A stretch of 64,000 nt of DNA from Aquarana catesbeiana. Lineage: Eukaryota > Chordata > Amphibia > Anura > Ranidae. The stretch is taken from positions 129,611,655 to 129,675,654 of the forward strand of contig NC_133324.1 of NCBI RefSeq assembly GCF_042186555.1, read 5' to 3'. A program made the position numbers and the translations under genes. Each line of letters starts with the position of its first letter. Positions within the stretch are counted from its first letter, which is position 1. Under the pieces are notes generated by a model, which saw only the letters and a program-made list of their open reading frames with translations, searched no databases and had not been told where the DNA came from. This document shows, piece by piece, positions 12,591 through 25,249 of this stretch.

Positions 12591-13327
12591 CCACTTCCCG
12601 CCCGGCCTATAGCAGAATGACGGCCGGGTGGTGCTGACAGACGCGAGTAGTGGAGAGCCGATCAGCAGCTCTCCCGATTGTTTATCAGCGCAGCCCGCCC
12701 TCAGATGCCTACACTAGACCACCAGGGAAGCCCCCAGCATGTGGATGGCCAGGTACATCCCCATGGTCATCCACATGTGAAAAAATATTCCCAAAATATG
12801 CCAATCAGTGCCCACAAATGGGCACTGAATGGCACCTCTGTGGCATGTTACAAAACAGGGATGCCCAGCAGTGCCACCCATCAGTGCCCATCTGTGCCGC
12901 CTACGAGTGCCCAACAGTGCCGCCTACGAGTGCCCATCAGTGCCGCCTACGAGTGCCCATCAGTGCCGCCTACAAGTGCCCGTCAGTGCCGCCATATTGG
13001 TGCCCGTCAGTGCCGCCATATTGGTGCCCGTCAGTGCCCGTCATTGAAGAAGAAAACGTACTTATTTACAAAAACAGTAACAAACAAAGAAAAACTTTTT
13101 TTTTGTTCGAAATTTAAAAAAAACAGTCTTTTTTTATTTGTTGCGCAAAAAATAAAAATCACAGAGGTGATCAAATACCACCAAAATATAGCTCTATTTG
13201 TGGGAACAAAATGATAAAAAATGTGTTTGGGTACAGTGTAGCATGACCGCGCAATTGTCATTCAAATGCTAAAAGCTGCAAAATTGGCTTGGGCAGGAAT
13301 ATGTATAAATGCCTGGTATTGAAGTGG
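12591..13327. mobile_element. piggyBac-type MITE containing a minisatellite
   Basis: TTAA flanks both ends (12587-12590 and 13328-13331). The ends are inverted: CCACTTCCCGCCC on the left and TGAAGTGG on the right. The same end (TTAACCACTT) occurs at 14711, 35476 (reverse), 39507 and, mutated, 40579, so this is a multicopy family. The centre is expanded by a tandem repeat. Confidence 0.8.
12840..13045. repeat. 23-bp minisatellite (GTGCCCATCAGTGCCGCCTA type)
   Basis: About eight imperfect tandem units occur. Early units carry CCTACGA, later ones CCATATTG, so two unit variants occur in blocks. Long open frames across this region in several phases are by-products of the repeat, not genes. Confidence 0.85.
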
Positions 13328-13331
13328 TTAA

Positions 13332-14088
13332 CTTTTTTTTGTTCTGACTAATTTAGAGAGAGATTTTATGATATTTAAACTGTGTCTCACTGCTTAGAAT
13401 GGCTGTTTTCCAAGGCACTGCTAAAACATATCAAGGTACAGTGGGGAAATTTGTGTCCTAATGCCCCCCTTTATCTTCAGTTATTTTTAAATATTTAGCC
13501 ATCCTCCCTGGAACTTTTGTTTGAGGCATAGGTGAAATGTCATTGTGTCCTTACTGCTCAAAGATTGGCTGTCTTAGTTGACAGACGGTAAGAAAAAGCC
13601 CAAAGCTGTCCAAGGGTCAGCAAACACTTTGGAGGAGAGGCTTATGTCAACTACAGTATGGACACTGCTCACAAAAGAAGACCCGCCAATGCATGGGAGA
13701 GGAACTAAAGCTCATCTCCATTCCGATAAACACCACTTTATCCTGTTCATTTTTTATAGAAATATGTGAAATAATGTGAAATCTTCCCTCATATTCACTT
13801 CCCATAATGCCATGAGCATTAGAACACAAAGTTTGAAAGGAATGGCCATTTGGCCTCTGTTGACTCGTAGTTCTAACAATGCATCTTTTGGAGCTTGGAG
13901 AGGATGAGCACAGGATTTTGATTATCATTGTGCCCTCTCATCATTCACTTAGCAGCAGGTGACCAATATTTACTGACCATCTGTAATAAAGAAAAATTGG
14001 GTCACCCACCTGTTTGTGCAGTGGGGGAAGGTTAATCACAAGAGTGACTGAGCAAAAGTAGAAATATCTTAGGGTACTAAAACAGTTC
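13332..14088. other. Intron, no feature recognised
   Basis: This is unremarkable A/T-rich sequence between two elements. Confidence 0.4.
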
Positions 14089-14096
14089 GCTTGTAT

Positions 14097-15799
14097 ATAG
14101 TGCTGCACGATTCTAGGAAAAAATTAGAATCATGATTTTTTTTTTTTTTTTTTTTTTCGCTTAGAATAAAGTTCACGATTCTAAAGAACTTTTTTATTTG
14201 AAAGATTTACAACCCCTGAAAATTAGGTTATCAAACAAGATGGCAATGAAATTAGACATAATACTCCTTTGCTTTAATCAAATTTAAAGAAATGTAATGA
14301 AAAATAATGTAATGTGTGATACAAAAAAAATTACCATTGTTGGGGTCTTTTTTAGTACTCGCCGATACCAATTACCGATACCTACCGCACCTTTTTTGTT
14401 TACATTTCAGCTGTCAGCAGTGGTACAAAGCATTGAAAAGTAATTTTACAAATGAAATAAATGTATTTTTAATTTTGCGCTTTTTTTTTAAAATGTGAAT
14501 TGTGTTAATATATGTTAAAGGTGTAAAAATATTAATGAACAAAGCAAACAAAAAAAAAAGTTTAATTATCAATAGTTTATAAAATAGAAGTAAAAAAAAA
14601 AAAAAAAAATCGGCAGGAAAATACTAATTAAAGTGGGAAGGAGAATAAGGAGTTAATAAGGCTGATTAGAGTAAATAAAGGGTTAGCAAGGGGTTAAACA
14701 GGGGAACAATTTAACCACTTGCCGATCATCTTCCGCATATATACTGCGGCAAGGTGGCTCGGCTGCGCAAACCGACATACCTGTACGTCGGTCTGTGCAT
14801 GTGGTACTGCAGGCACGCGCCACGGGAGCTCGCCTGCGGGTCCGGTGGATTCTATGTCCACTGGCCATCCACAGTCTCAGTGAAGAGAGGCAGAACAGGG
14901 ATCTGCCTATGTAAACAAGGCGGATCCCCGTTCTGACAGGGGAGGAGAGGGAGAGATCAGCTGTTCTTAGTGATCAGGAACAGCGATCTCTCTCTACTCC
15001 CAGTCCACTCCCCCCACAGAAGTGGATAACAAAATCCAAAACACATTTTTTTACTTGACAAGGTTGCTTTAAACTGACTTCAATTGCAGACTGAAAGTGG
15101 TGTTCCACCCAAAAAAAAAAAAAAAATGCATGAATGTGCCAAAAAAAATTTGGAAAAAAATTATTTTTATACTCACCTCTAAATGGCTGTTGCTAGAGGG
15201 ATCCCTTGTAGTCTGCCTCCTTCAGTTCCTGGGCTGGTGACATCACTTCCCCTCGGCGCAGGAAGGGCTCAGCTCTGCCCCCTCCCTCTTGTCAATCATC
15301 AGATGACTGAGCGGCCAATCATGGCGAGCGGCGCCGCTCACGCATGCGCAGTGAGTGCCCGGCTGTGAAGCCACAGCCTGGCGCCCACAGTTGCAATGCT
15401 GGCACCGTTGAATGGAGGGGGAGACGAATGGGGCTTCTATCCCCCGCATCGCTGGACCCTGGGACAGGTAAGTGCCCGATTATTAAAAGTCGGCAGCTGC
15501 AGTATTTGTAGCTGCTGACTTTTAATTTTTTTTTAAAAATGGGAACTCCTCTTGAAGGTCATCCCTTTTTTGATCTGTAAATGATTAAACAGAACGATAC
15601 AATGTCTCTTTTATCTTTCTCTTTCAGCTGCTGAACAATGTTGTTGAAAAACATTGCTGGCTGCCTTTTTTTTTTTTTTTTCCACAGCTGTAAACAGGGA
15701 ATTGCTCTGCACTTCTACATGAATCGTGGAAATGCTGGAGTAAGATCGTGGGGGTGTTGAATCGAGATCATAATCTTTTAACGATTCATCGGCAGCTCT
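14097..15799. mobile_element. hAT element with nested MITE pieces
   Basis: An exact 8-bp duplication GCTTGTAT flanks it (14089-14096 and 15800-15807). The left end reads ATAGTGCTGCACGATTCTAG and the right end ATTCATCGGCAGCTCT, a short imperfect inverted repeat with GCTGC. Inside are a truncated piggyBac-type MITE end at 14711 (TTAACCACTTGCCGATC) and a TTAA-family piece at about 15090-15555. No transposase frame is recognisable, so this 1.7-kb copy is non-autonomous. Confidence 0.85.
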
Positions 15800-15807
15800 G
15801 CTTGTAT

Positions 15808-16240
15808 GTATATTAAAACTGCAGGGACAAAAAAAAAAACTGTAAAAATACTCTGCTGCAGCCGTGACTTTGCAAAACAGATATTACCTTGTAAAAATAA
15901 TTGCATCATCACTGTGCTGTATATATACTTAGCAGAGCTGTGGTGAGATCTAGAAGGTCCACCAAGTACAAGCTTCCTGTAGGGAGGGGGTGGAGACAAG
16001 ACCAGTCACCCTGCACAAGAAGAGAGAATAGCAGTGACTAGTCTTTATTACAGGAAGCTCCTGCAAAAGTAAATGGTTTTTATGCTGGAATACTCACAGA
16101 TCTGAAAGAATAGATTTAAGTAAAATACACATGTCTGTTATATTTAGACATATTTGCTTAGTTCAGATGTGGCTGTTCAATGGTTTGGCTGATTTGACAA
16201 TTTGTAATGCATCAGAACCCCTTTAGTAACCCCATTTTTT
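15808..16240. other. Intron immediately upstream of the LHFPL2 terminal exon
   Basis: No element or coding signal is seen. Confidence 0.5.
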
Positions 16241-16255
16241 CCCCCTGTTTTTCAG
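16231..16255 (+). promoter_or_regulatory. LHFPL2: Splice acceptor of the LHFPL2 terminal exon
   Basis: A strong polypyrimidine tract (CCCATTTTTTCCCCCTGTTT) runs into TTCAG at 16251-16255. The exon then opens within a glycine codon whose first base must come from the preceding exon, which fits the conserved GLFLILG segment. Confidence 0.93.
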
Positions 16256-16512
16256 GTCTCTTCCTTATACTTGGCCTAATTCTGTACCCTGCTGGTTGGG
16301 GTTCCCAGAAGGTTGTTGGTTACTGTGGACATTATGCCTCAGCGTACAAGCTCGGAGAATGCTCTTTGGGCTGGGCTTTCTACACCGCCATTGGAGGAAC
16401 CGTCCTCACCTTCATCTGTGCCGTCTTCTCCGCACAGGCTGAAATCGCCACCTCCAGTGATAAGGTTCAGGAAGAAATAGAAGAAGGAAAAAACCTCATC
16501 TGCTTACTTTAA
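16256..16512 (+). CDS. LHFPL2: LHFPL2 terminal coding exon (C-terminal about 84 residues)
   Basis: This is the last coding exon of a four-pass membrane protein of the LHFPL (lipoma HMGIC fusion partner-like) family, in the claudin/PMP22 tetraspan superfamily. The visible protein opens with a membrane segment (LFLILGLILYPAGW) and then a second extracellular loop with paired cysteines (GYCGHYASAYKLGECSLGW). The final membrane segment is FYTAIGGTVLTFICAVF. A charged cytosolic tail follows, ending EEGKNLICLL and TAA at 16510-16512. Both the loop and the tail match my recollection of vertebrate LHFPL2, a protein of about 228 residues, so about 60 % of the coding region is upstream of this window. 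The frame is intact. No other exon is visible, so the upstream intron exceeds 16 kb. LHFPL2 is poorly characterised; genetic work links it to reproductive tract development in mice. Confidence 0.96.
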
Positions 16513-17967
16513 CGAGCAGTGATGTACTGACCCTGCAAAGACTTCAAAAAAAGGGATCAACTTGTTTACATGGCCCACGGCGCACATTCGTGGACTAATA
16601 ATGTTCATAACGCCATGCTGCCTTTTCCTGTGTGAGAAGATCGTTAGTGGGACCTAAAGACAAGATGGTGATGCACAACACACAAAGTGCATCCATATTG
16701 ACCTGTGTACAGAACTTGCCTATTAGAAGTATTCCCAGTTCTACAAGTCACTTTAAAACGAATTTCTCTTCCCATAGCATAAGGACAGCAATGTATTTCC
16801 GTCTGTTTTCTCCACTTTTTAATTTCTTATGTGTGCTATGTATGTGAGTGTTTGTGTGAATTTTTAATTTCCTGTAGCCCCTGCAGATCTCTGCATACCA
16901 CTACTATTGATCAAACGTGTCAGGTAACTGGAAAATCTGTGCTTCTGTTCTCTCATGTGGTTCATTATGTGGTGCCAATGAATGTCTAGAAATTTTAGGT
17001 TTGGAAAGAACCACTGCAGTAAATATGGAAGGAATCACTTGCACATGGTCATTCCGGCAGGGCCTTAGCCAGGTCTATTTAGTGCATAATAGATTGCTAC
17101 CACTGTGATATACTCAAGATGCCAACGTGTAAGCGAATAACCTCATTCCATAAGAGAGCCAAAGAGGCCGTTTGTGCCTTTTTAAAGTGTACCTATTTGC
17201 TAATACAGATGATGACCTTTTTGTGTGCTGAGGTTTCAGCTTCTCTCCAAATAAGGGGGCCCATTTAACAGATTTTGGAATAAAATCTTCTGTGTGGCTG
17301 ATAACAAGCAATCGGCTTTTCTGTTTTATTTTATAGGATTAGACACACATATTCTGGCTGCAGTTGACAGCGCAGACTCTTCTTCTGTTAAACAAATACA
17401 AAAAAAATCTAATTTGATGTCAAGACTATTAAATTGAACCTGTAATTAATTTCAGACTTTTGAAAGTAAAGTCCTACCTAAGCACAACTACCACAAAATA
17501 CCTGACATCTTTATTAGCCAGAAGAGTGTATTTTGTGCCCCTCTGATTTATTTAAAAGTTTATGTAACACTATGACTAAAACCTGCAAACTGCCATTCTG
17601 TTGTACAATAAGATTGCCTCAGTGGCTAGCATGGCAGCTGATGGAGCTTACCCATGAAGTCAGACCTTGGAGCACAAAAAAAGAAATTTCGGCTAATATA
17701 GGGAAACTTGTATTTTTTGGCATTTAGGTAGATTTTTACTTTTACATTTTTAAATTGAAAAAAATATAGGTTGACTTTAGTGGATTTTTTAGGGTTTTTT
17801 TATGGTATATTGATTCAGTGGACTAAATGGCAACCTAAATTGCAGTTGGCACACTTCATCCCTTTTATACCCTATTAGTGCAAATACATTTAACTGTAAT
17901 GTACATTTACAAGACGGTTAATCAGCCTGTGATGACTTTGACTTGCTGAGGAAGGTACAGTCTGTAG

Positions 17968-18364
17968 CAGCTATTCTCACCCAGGGTTCTATGAAAACCT
18001 AGGGTTCCTCAAGAGATGGGGTTTATTCTCTTGCGCAATAAGTGGTGATGAGTTGACTTCTCCACCTGATGGTGCCTGTATAGTTATGAGCCCACTATCA
18101 CTGGGCATGGTCAATGGCATAGGACCAGTGGATTCTCTGCTCTTTTCTCTCAGATAAGTAGTGCCTGAAACAAAATATAATTTTAGCTGTCTCTAAGGGT
18201 GGCATTTTTTACAATGACTGCCAATGTAAGGGGACATTCTTCTTTCAAAATCTAACTGATGATATATCTGTGAGCTATGGATGTATTCCTTTTGGTGGGG
18301 GTTCCCCAAAGTATGAATTTATTTGCAGGGTTTTTCAGGGGTAAAAAAAAGTTGAGAAAGGCTG
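17968..18364. mobile_element. hAT MITE
   Basis: It starts CAGCTATTCTCACCCAGGGT and ends TTGAGAAAGGCTG. It is flanked by GTCTGTAG (17960-17967) and GTCTTTAG (18365-18372), an 8-bp duplication with one change. Same family as 53634-53929. It lies inside the presumed LHFPL2 3' UTR. Confidence 0.82.
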
Positions 18365-19721
18365 GTCTTTAGTTTTCTGTGAATTCTAGTCCTGTTGGTA
18401 CCATGATTAGACAGTTTATCAGAGAATTCTGTATGGTCACCATAAGAAAGACACTTGCCCCAAGGTCATAAACTTTTTTTAAATCCATTAGCTTGCAAAC
18501 AGTGCAGCTACTTGCCATCACCTACATGTGTTTTCAGCAAGTGAGCCTGTAAAGCTGCTGGTAGTGTGGGTGGGAGTCCAGCAGCAAGAGGCTATTGCTT
18601 TATATTTATTGGCTTGTCCTTCATTTTCAGCAAGGCATACATCACATAAGCATTGGGTGCTGTGGCAGATACAGTTTGAGGAGTCCAAGTGGTGCACAGA
18701 GGATAAGTATAGATGTTGCAGTAACAGAGTGCTACCCTCTTCCTTAATTCAGCCTGCAAGGTCCGCTGTCCCACCTCTTGCCTTAACAGTAAGTGGCACT
18801 GTCTGGGAGTACACTGGTTCTGGTGCTCATCGGATGCTGTGGTAAATTAAGATTTAACATTCAAGCATGCAAAGACACAACTGAATGTATATAAAATATA
18901 AGCTTTGGCAATAGCACAATGTGGACGATTGGGGGGGGGGGGGCGGCCCACAGTAATCCATTACGATATTTGCTCCCGGGGTCTTTTAAAAGCACAAATT
19001 GTGCTTATTTATGTCATTCTGGACCAAATATTTGGTGCTCAGTGTTTACAGCAGTTCTGTTTTTCCCACTTCACTTTAAGGAGCAGGGTCCTAGGGGGTT
19101 TATATATAATGTCTTTGTGGGTTTTTGTGTTTCTTTTTAGACCTGGTAATTGTAAAATGTAATTCCAATCTTTCCATGTTCTTAGGCTCTTTGTCATTGA
19201 TGTGAATAGTGATCTTTTGTCTGGCACAATGGTTTCCTGGAGGTAGTCATTAAGACTGTCATTATTATCCCTTTGTACAGATAAAGGATCATAATCATAT
19301 GATTATCAGTGGATATCTGAGAAGGGGGTAGAGAAAAACAGGGCCTCTACTACTTTATCAGTTTTTGCCCAGCAGCAGTGGGCGGTCCGGGTCATCCACT
19401 ATAGAACACGAGAATCTTCTACAATGCTTTGTACACATGAGATGCAGCAAGGATGCCTGCCTCTGATCTATGGAGCTGATATCACTGCGTCTTGATTGCA
19501 GTCTGGTTTTGAGTCCAGTTCAGCGGTTGTTTAAAATGTATGTCAAGGCAAAATACCATGCACATCTCCCCATGTAATATTAATTTAAAGACCCTGCAAG
19601 TACAGAAAAATACTAGTTGATAGGCCAGAAATGGACTCGTCCTGCTGTAGGCTGACAACATCCTAGTTGTCCCTTGCTAAACTGCTCAACTGCTCCCACT
19701 CTCAGAACTCTACAACATTAA

Positions 19722-20325
19722 AGTTACTAAAGGCAAAGCTTTTTTCCAGTTTTGGATGGATTAGAACACCTGTCAGTTTTTATTACTGTCTGTGTGCCCC
19801 CCCCCCCCCCCCCCTTGGGAGATTTGTAATAAAATCCCAAATTTTGGGTTGTCCCCAGAAAAGTGATAGAGGGGAAATCTTCCAATGGGGACACTAGTTC
19901 TGGTGACCTTAATTTTCAGGGATAGCCTCTTCCTTCCTGTTTTGGCTATGGTACAGGAAGTGAAGGGAAATCTCCCCAATGGCAAAAAATAATCTGACAG
20001 GGATTATTGCCCTCCCTTAAGTCCAGTACACACGGGCAGAATGTCGGAAGACATTTACTGGTACAAAAAATTCCGGGCGACATTCTGCCCATGTATATGC
20101 CCATCTGTCTGACAGAAGCCGGCCATGCATACTGGAAAACTAGCAGCCGATTGGAGTGTTCTGGTGGGGGGAGCGTCCTCTTGTCAGAACACAACAGCTC
20201 AGCTGTGTTAGTACAGCGGCTCCTGACCAGAGTTGTCAGGTTTTGTTTTTTTGCAACCCTGTGGGGTGTACCAGGCTTTACTCTATCCAAAATGAAAAAA
20301 AAAATGTTTTTCTTATAGTTCTACT
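19722..20325 (-). mobile_element. TTAA-flanked MITE with a nested second MITE
   Basis: TTAA flanks it (19718-19721 and 20326-20329). Its ends resemble those of 33861-34214 in opposite orientation (TTTTGCC/GGCAAA and AGTTCTACTTTAA). A C18 run lies at 19797-19814. It is split by a second element at about 20022-20278 (AGTCCAGTACACACGGG ... TGTACCAGGCTTTA). Confidence 0.6.
20022..20278. mobile_element. MITE with GTACAC/GTGTAC ends nested in the TTAA element
   Basis: Inverted ends are AGTCCAGTACACACGGG and GTGTACCAGGCTTT. A sister copy with cleaner ends is at 23710-23953. The trinucleotide flank is TTA/TAA, which suggests PIF/Harbinger-like integration but does not prove it. Confidence 0.5.
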
Positions 20326-23247
20326 TTAAGGCTAATCACGCTGGGGTCACAGATCAGAATTGGGTTAAAACTGGAAGTGTGCTGTGGACACAAGACCATT
20401 CTGGAATTTCTGACAAGATTATCAGTTTTTTTGGACTTGCCAAACGGATATAACAAAATGCTTCCAATTGTTTATTTAACAGACCATTAGGGAGCAAATA
20501 AAAACACCCCATTCTTCGGATTCACATATCTCCTAACCACCTACTTGTGGCAGTGCACATTGGCTTTGTGTCACTCATTAAATACGTTTACAGTTTTGTA
20601 TTGCCATAAAAGTTGGTTTCCTGTGATGACAACACAGTCAGTGTGCAGTGCTTGCTCTGACCAGCAATCCATCAGTGATTCCTAAGCCTACCAAGCATGG
20701 ATCAAAACTCGGCCAGTTCAGCAGGAACTGGCCAAATTTTCGATCCAATGTAGGGGCAAGCTGGTTATACACAAGTTTATCGATCAATCGACTTGTGTAC
20801 AACCAGACTGTCGTTTTTTTTTTACTGAATATTCAGTGGCTATATTTAGCAACACTGATTGTTGTATTCTGATGGTATGGAAGGCTCACCGCGGTCAGAA
20901 TACAATACCACAGTATGAAAGATTCCCCCATAAACCTAGAATGTTGTGGATGTGGAGGGTGAAGTCGGCTAATTTATTTTTATTTTTTGTCCAACCCGCT
21001 GGTTAAAAAAAAAAAAAAGCCCTGTATGGTCAGCCTTGGCTTCACATTGACCTGCCATGTGGATATGCTGAGCCCATCATCCTTCTTGTGTGCACACTGC
21101 ATAGGTATTTCTCACCATGGACCTCATCAAAGGTGGGTGTGTGGCCAATACCATTAGTTTCACAGATGGCGAAATTTTGAAAGAATAATGAACTGATTTA
21201 TAATCGTAGGTGAATAGGTAGTTATGGACAATTACTCCACTTTTCATACATGAGACCTTTTGCCTGTTCTCCATGAGAAATAGAGTGAAGGAAAGAGGTC
21301 AGATATTGTTGCCTGCACAGCAGAGTTTCTATTCGTATTTATTAGCAGGGGTATACCTTATTTTCACTGATATGTTATGCTCTTGCCCTATTTACTTCCG
21401 CCTCCAGTCTCTAAATAAAGTATGCATAAGCTGTGGAGTCTCAGGGCTTGTCTCCACTTTTGACTGAGCTGAACCACATAGAAACATGAGGAATATTCTG
21501 CACCATTTTAGGGAACATATAATGGTTTTGTACATATTTTATTTATTATGATCAGGACTAAATTTTTTCAAAAATATTTTTTTTAGTTGGGCAAATCTAA
21601 AATCTTGCACATTAAAATTTTGCATTCCTTTCTAGAGCCAGCAAGTTGAGCTTTAGGTTCATTTTCACATATTTGCAGGCTCTCATTAGATCTTGTGTTG
21701 AAAAATTAGTATTTCAAACTGCACTTTACACACGCAAGCAGATGGATGACTTCTTCTTTGGATGACTTAGTCCAAAGTTTTAGTCAGTGTAAAGGAGTCT
21801 TGGATCAGGCAAACATTGCTGTGCAATCTTTTAGCTAACCCATAATGCTTAGGGAATCCTATGTCAGTTTGTAATACAAAGGAGTGTGTATGTAAAACTG
21901 GTATGAAAAATGCTAAAATAAAATTGAACCAAAACCTTTAAAATGCAATAGTGCAAATGAAATGAAGAATAGAGAAGCACAGACCCTAAATGCAGTTCTT
22001 ATCTGTAGAGTTTTCCCTTGCCCACGGACCAATGGAAGCAGCAAGATCTGATCACTGTCTATTACCATGTTTTTGAAGTGACTTTTCTGGACAATTTGCG
22101 AGGAGTGTTTGAGCCGGTGTGACTTTAGCACAACACTGCAATTTATCTAGTTTGTCAATAGTGCAAATGGGAGCCTGCAAACCTATAACTCGGCTCATTC
22201 CTAATCCTTGTGTAGATGTCTTCATAGTCTGCTTCCCTAGGCCTTATGCTGCTACTATGTCAGTTTCCTGGCAATGTTAACAATTTTCAACCAGCTTTGG
22301 TGGAGTCTTTTTGCAGTTGAAGCAAATATTGTTTAAAATAGTCGCTTGTGTGGTTAGCAATTCTGAGATTGAGTAAGCGATCCATTTAATGTTTAACGCC
22401 CCATGGAAACCCTGCTGTACAGTCTGGTAGCCCATTACCATTCTGATTCATGATCATTGCTCTAGAAGTACTAGGATGTGAAAGCTGATCTGATTTCTTA
22501 GATCTCTTCTTATTCCATTCTCTTCAAATATGTCCTGCAGGAACTCTATGTATGTCATCTCTGAGCACAATTCAAAATCAAAGCACAAATCTGAAATCTA
22601 ACCATCTATCAGGTTGGACAGCCTTTTGTTGTACTTGCTTGGATCATGATTAAACTGTATTATTTACACTCATTCCTAGAGGGTAGCGAAGGGCAAACAA
22701 CAAAATCGTGTTTTTTTTGTTTTTTGGGTTTTTTTTTTTTTTTGTTTTGTTTTCTTTAGAGGTTATTAATCGTCTTTGATCTGTGTACACAATTCATGTT
22801 ATGTCTTATGTGCCATATCCTGTTCATGCAATTCAGAAGACACGTATCTGAAATGGACTATAGGACAAATGTACCAATCTCTGTAAAATAAAGTGCAATA
22901 CCCTAAATAACTTTTATTATGAAGTGGTGTGCTATAAAATGTTTGTCCACACACACTAGAGGCTATCTGTCATGTTAGGCCTCATTCACACAGGTGGCTG
23001 TGTCTGTGCAGCCGCTGCATTCCCATATTACATGCAGCTCCAGCCGCTTAAAGACACGGCCCATTCACAGACTATGTGTTTAAGCGCAGGGGCGCAGTTT
23101 GCAACACGCCTGGCTAATAGAAGTTCCTAATTTGTGATATAACATGCCTTCTATGTGTGTCCGTAAAGGGTAACGTAACCTTTAACATTCTCGGAGAAGT
23201 AAAATGTGTTTGAACTTTTGTAAATATTCTGTTTTATGAAAGTCGCA

Positions 23248-23253
23248 AATAAA
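23248..23253 (+). promoter_or_regulatory. Candidate polyadenylation signal AATAAA
   Basis: AATAAA occurs at the downstream end of the TE-poor segment, followed by a T/G-rich stretch (23315-23335). It could end a long LHFPL2 3' UTR, but chance occurrence is equally possible. Confidence 0.25.
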
Positions 23254-23369
23254 ATATGCTTTGATACTGTGAGCTTGGAGTCCTTTGGGAATAAGGACAA
23301 TCACACTCCTATTAATAAAGTGTTTTTTTTTGTGTGATTATATTCAGTGTTCTTTATTCATCTCAGGTA

Positions 23370-23398
23370 CTTGTATAGCGCTGTCAATTTACGCAGCG

Positions 23399-23460
<62 letters not shown>

Positions 23461-23705
23461 CATTCACATCAGTTCTTGCCCCCATGGACCTTACAATCCA
23501 AGGTCCCTAATTCTCATTCATACATACAGCTACTAGGGCCAATTTAGACAGGAGCCCATTAGCCTGTCTTTGTAGTGTGGGAGGAAACCTACGCAGACAC
23601 AGGGAGAAAATGCAAACTCCAGGCAGGTAGTGTCATGGTTGGGATTCGAGCCTCCACCCTTTTGCTGCTAGACGGAAGTGCTAACCACTTAGCCACTGTG
23701 CTGTC
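23370..23705 (-). mobile_element. tRNA-derived SINE with (AT)n expansion
   Basis: On the minus strand the A box TGGCTAAGTGG is at about 23695-23685 and the B box GGCTCGAATCCC at about 23650. Then comes the conserved body GGAGTTTGCATTTTCTCCC (23622-23604) and the tail GCGCTGCGTAAATTGACAGC (23400-23381). A long (AT)n tract (23401-23459) sits inside the tail. It is a full-length counterpart to the broken copy at 7096-7561. Confidence 0.8.
23401..23459. repeat. (AT)n microsatellite
   Basis: About 29 uninterrupted AT dinucleotides lie within a SINE tail. Confidence 0.98.
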
Positions 23706-23709
23706 TTAA

Positions 23710-23953
23710 GCCTGGTACACAGCGATCTCCCCCGCTGAGCTATTGTGTCCTGACAGGGGACGGCCCCCTGCTAAAACACTCTGGTCAGTACTCTCAGCCA
23801 TTGTCTGAGAATGCTGATGTGGAGCCGGTCGGCTGCTGGTTTTCCAGCATGCACGTCCAACAGAAGCCAGCCTGGCTGCCATACACACAGGCCAAATGTC
23901 AGGTTTTTTTTGTTGAACTGGCCAATGTACATTTGGCCCAAGTGTACCAGGCT
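23710..23953. mobile_element. MITE with GCCTGGTACAC ends
   Basis: Left GCCTGGTACAC and right GTGTACCAGGC are perfect 11-bp inverted ends, flanked by TTA/TAA trinucleotides. It abuts the SINE directly. Related to 20022-20278. Confidence 0.68.
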
Positions 23954-24275
23954 TTAGTGTTGAGTTTACTTTGTTGTGCTTTTGGCCTAATTATTAAAGT
24001 ATAATTAAAGGCCAAGCTTTTTCATTTTATATGTAAATATTAGGGAAGACTGCTTTTTGATTTTTTCCAAACTACTTGCAGTCATATACCTGGTAAAATA
24101 GGCATTATAAATATTAAATATACTACTATATTAATAAATATACTACTATATTACTTATAAACTTCAAACATTATATGTTTTCTGAAAGCAGATGCCCTTA
24201 AGAAATATAATGGTAGCTGTTGCACGTTATTTGCACAGCCATTTGTCAAATGCAAAGCTTTAATATACACTAAAT

Positions 24276-24920
24276 CAGGGGTACTCCAACCTTTTGAAGA
24301 GTGAGGACCACTTTGGTAATAGGTCGTGGGCCACAACAAACCATGGGGTTTTACCACCCCTCCCCCCAAACCATAAATGTAAGTAACCCCTATTGTCCTG
24401 AGCCCCCTATAAGGCTGCTGATGCTCTGTGGTTTACCCACACCTTGGGTGCAGCACAGTGCACCCTGCGGCTTTCCTGCGGGTTAGTTTTACTGAGCCAT
24501 AGACTTCTCTTACATCTCGCAGGTGTGGTGCACTTTCTGAAAGCACACCAAAACCCCTAATATGTCTTGGAAAATTGCAGTGTATGTGATGATTAATACA
24601 TTAATCTTTTCCTCTTCCAGCTTCTGCTGGCATCGCTCTCCAGGCTGCTAGAAAGGTCATTGGCGAATTGCACTTGGTATCACTCTGTCCGGGACAGTAG
24701 CCAGCGCTACAGAGGAAGCATCGGCTTATGCAGCTCCTGCTCCCTCCACGGCCGGCACCAGTTCCATGCCCTATGATGATCTGGGATGGCAGGTAGCCAA
24801 CCTGTTGATTGCAATCTGGGCTTGCCAATCTGCCATCCCAGAGCCTGGGCGAGCGCTTCCCTAGTTTGAGTTTGCAGGCCACATCAGAGGGCTCCGTGGG
24901 CCATGGTTTGAGCACTCCTG
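24276..24920. mobile_element. hAT element, non-autonomous
   Basis: A perfect 8-bp duplication CACTAAAT flanks it (24268-24275 and 24921-24928). It starts CAGGGGTACTCCAACC and ends GGTTTGAGCACTCCTG. No transposase frame is seen. Confidence 0.92.
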
Positions 24921-24949
24921 CACTAAATTAATTAAATTTAGTGTACACA

Positions 24950-25249
24950 CACAGTATAATACCCAATTTTTGGGCAACATATAAAATATGGTGTTGCATC
25001 AAGTAAATAGATATCACACATGTCAAGATTCAAAATTGTGAAAGCCTGTGAAATGCCAACAAATTACAGTACCTAAAATTGTCCACAGGTGACGCTTTAA
25101 AAGTCCTTACAGGTTATCAGTTTAAAGTTAAACATGAGTTCTGGTGCTAGAACTATTGCTTTCACTCTGACGTTCAAGGTAATGCATCGTGTGGGGTGCA
25201 GTTATCATATACATATGTGTGCCGGACCTATGCACACATTTCCATTTGT
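24950..25249 (+). mobile_element. piggyBac-family repeat (left part), target of the Penelope insertion
   Basis: About 25100-25249 aligns by eye with 40945-41110 of the piggyBac element: CCTTACAGGTTA, then CTGACGTTC, then GTGATACC/GGTAATGC regions in the same order. The alignment resumes after the Penelope element at 31162 (GCATGACCACAGGGGTGCTT versus GCGTGAGCATAGGAGTGCTT). Left boundary not determined. Confidence 0.55.

Larger units (their letters stand above)
16513..23270 (+). other. LHFPL2: LHFPL2 3' UTR and flank, extent uncertain
   Basis: Sequence after the stop codon has few transposons for nearly 7 kb compared with the rest of the window; the exceptions are a hAT copy (17968-18364) and a TTAA element (19722-20325). 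Possible AATAAA signals are at 17279-17284 and 23248-23253. Vertebrate LHFPL2 transcripts have long 3' UTRs, which would fit, but no single end can be chosen here. Other content is a G-run (about 18930-18942) and a copy of a repeat around 20675-20820 related to 53011-53339. Confidence 0.5.

Noticed and set aside
12650..13214. Long overlapping open frames up to 178 codons
   Set aside because: They are produced by the 23-bp minisatellite, which is open in several phases.
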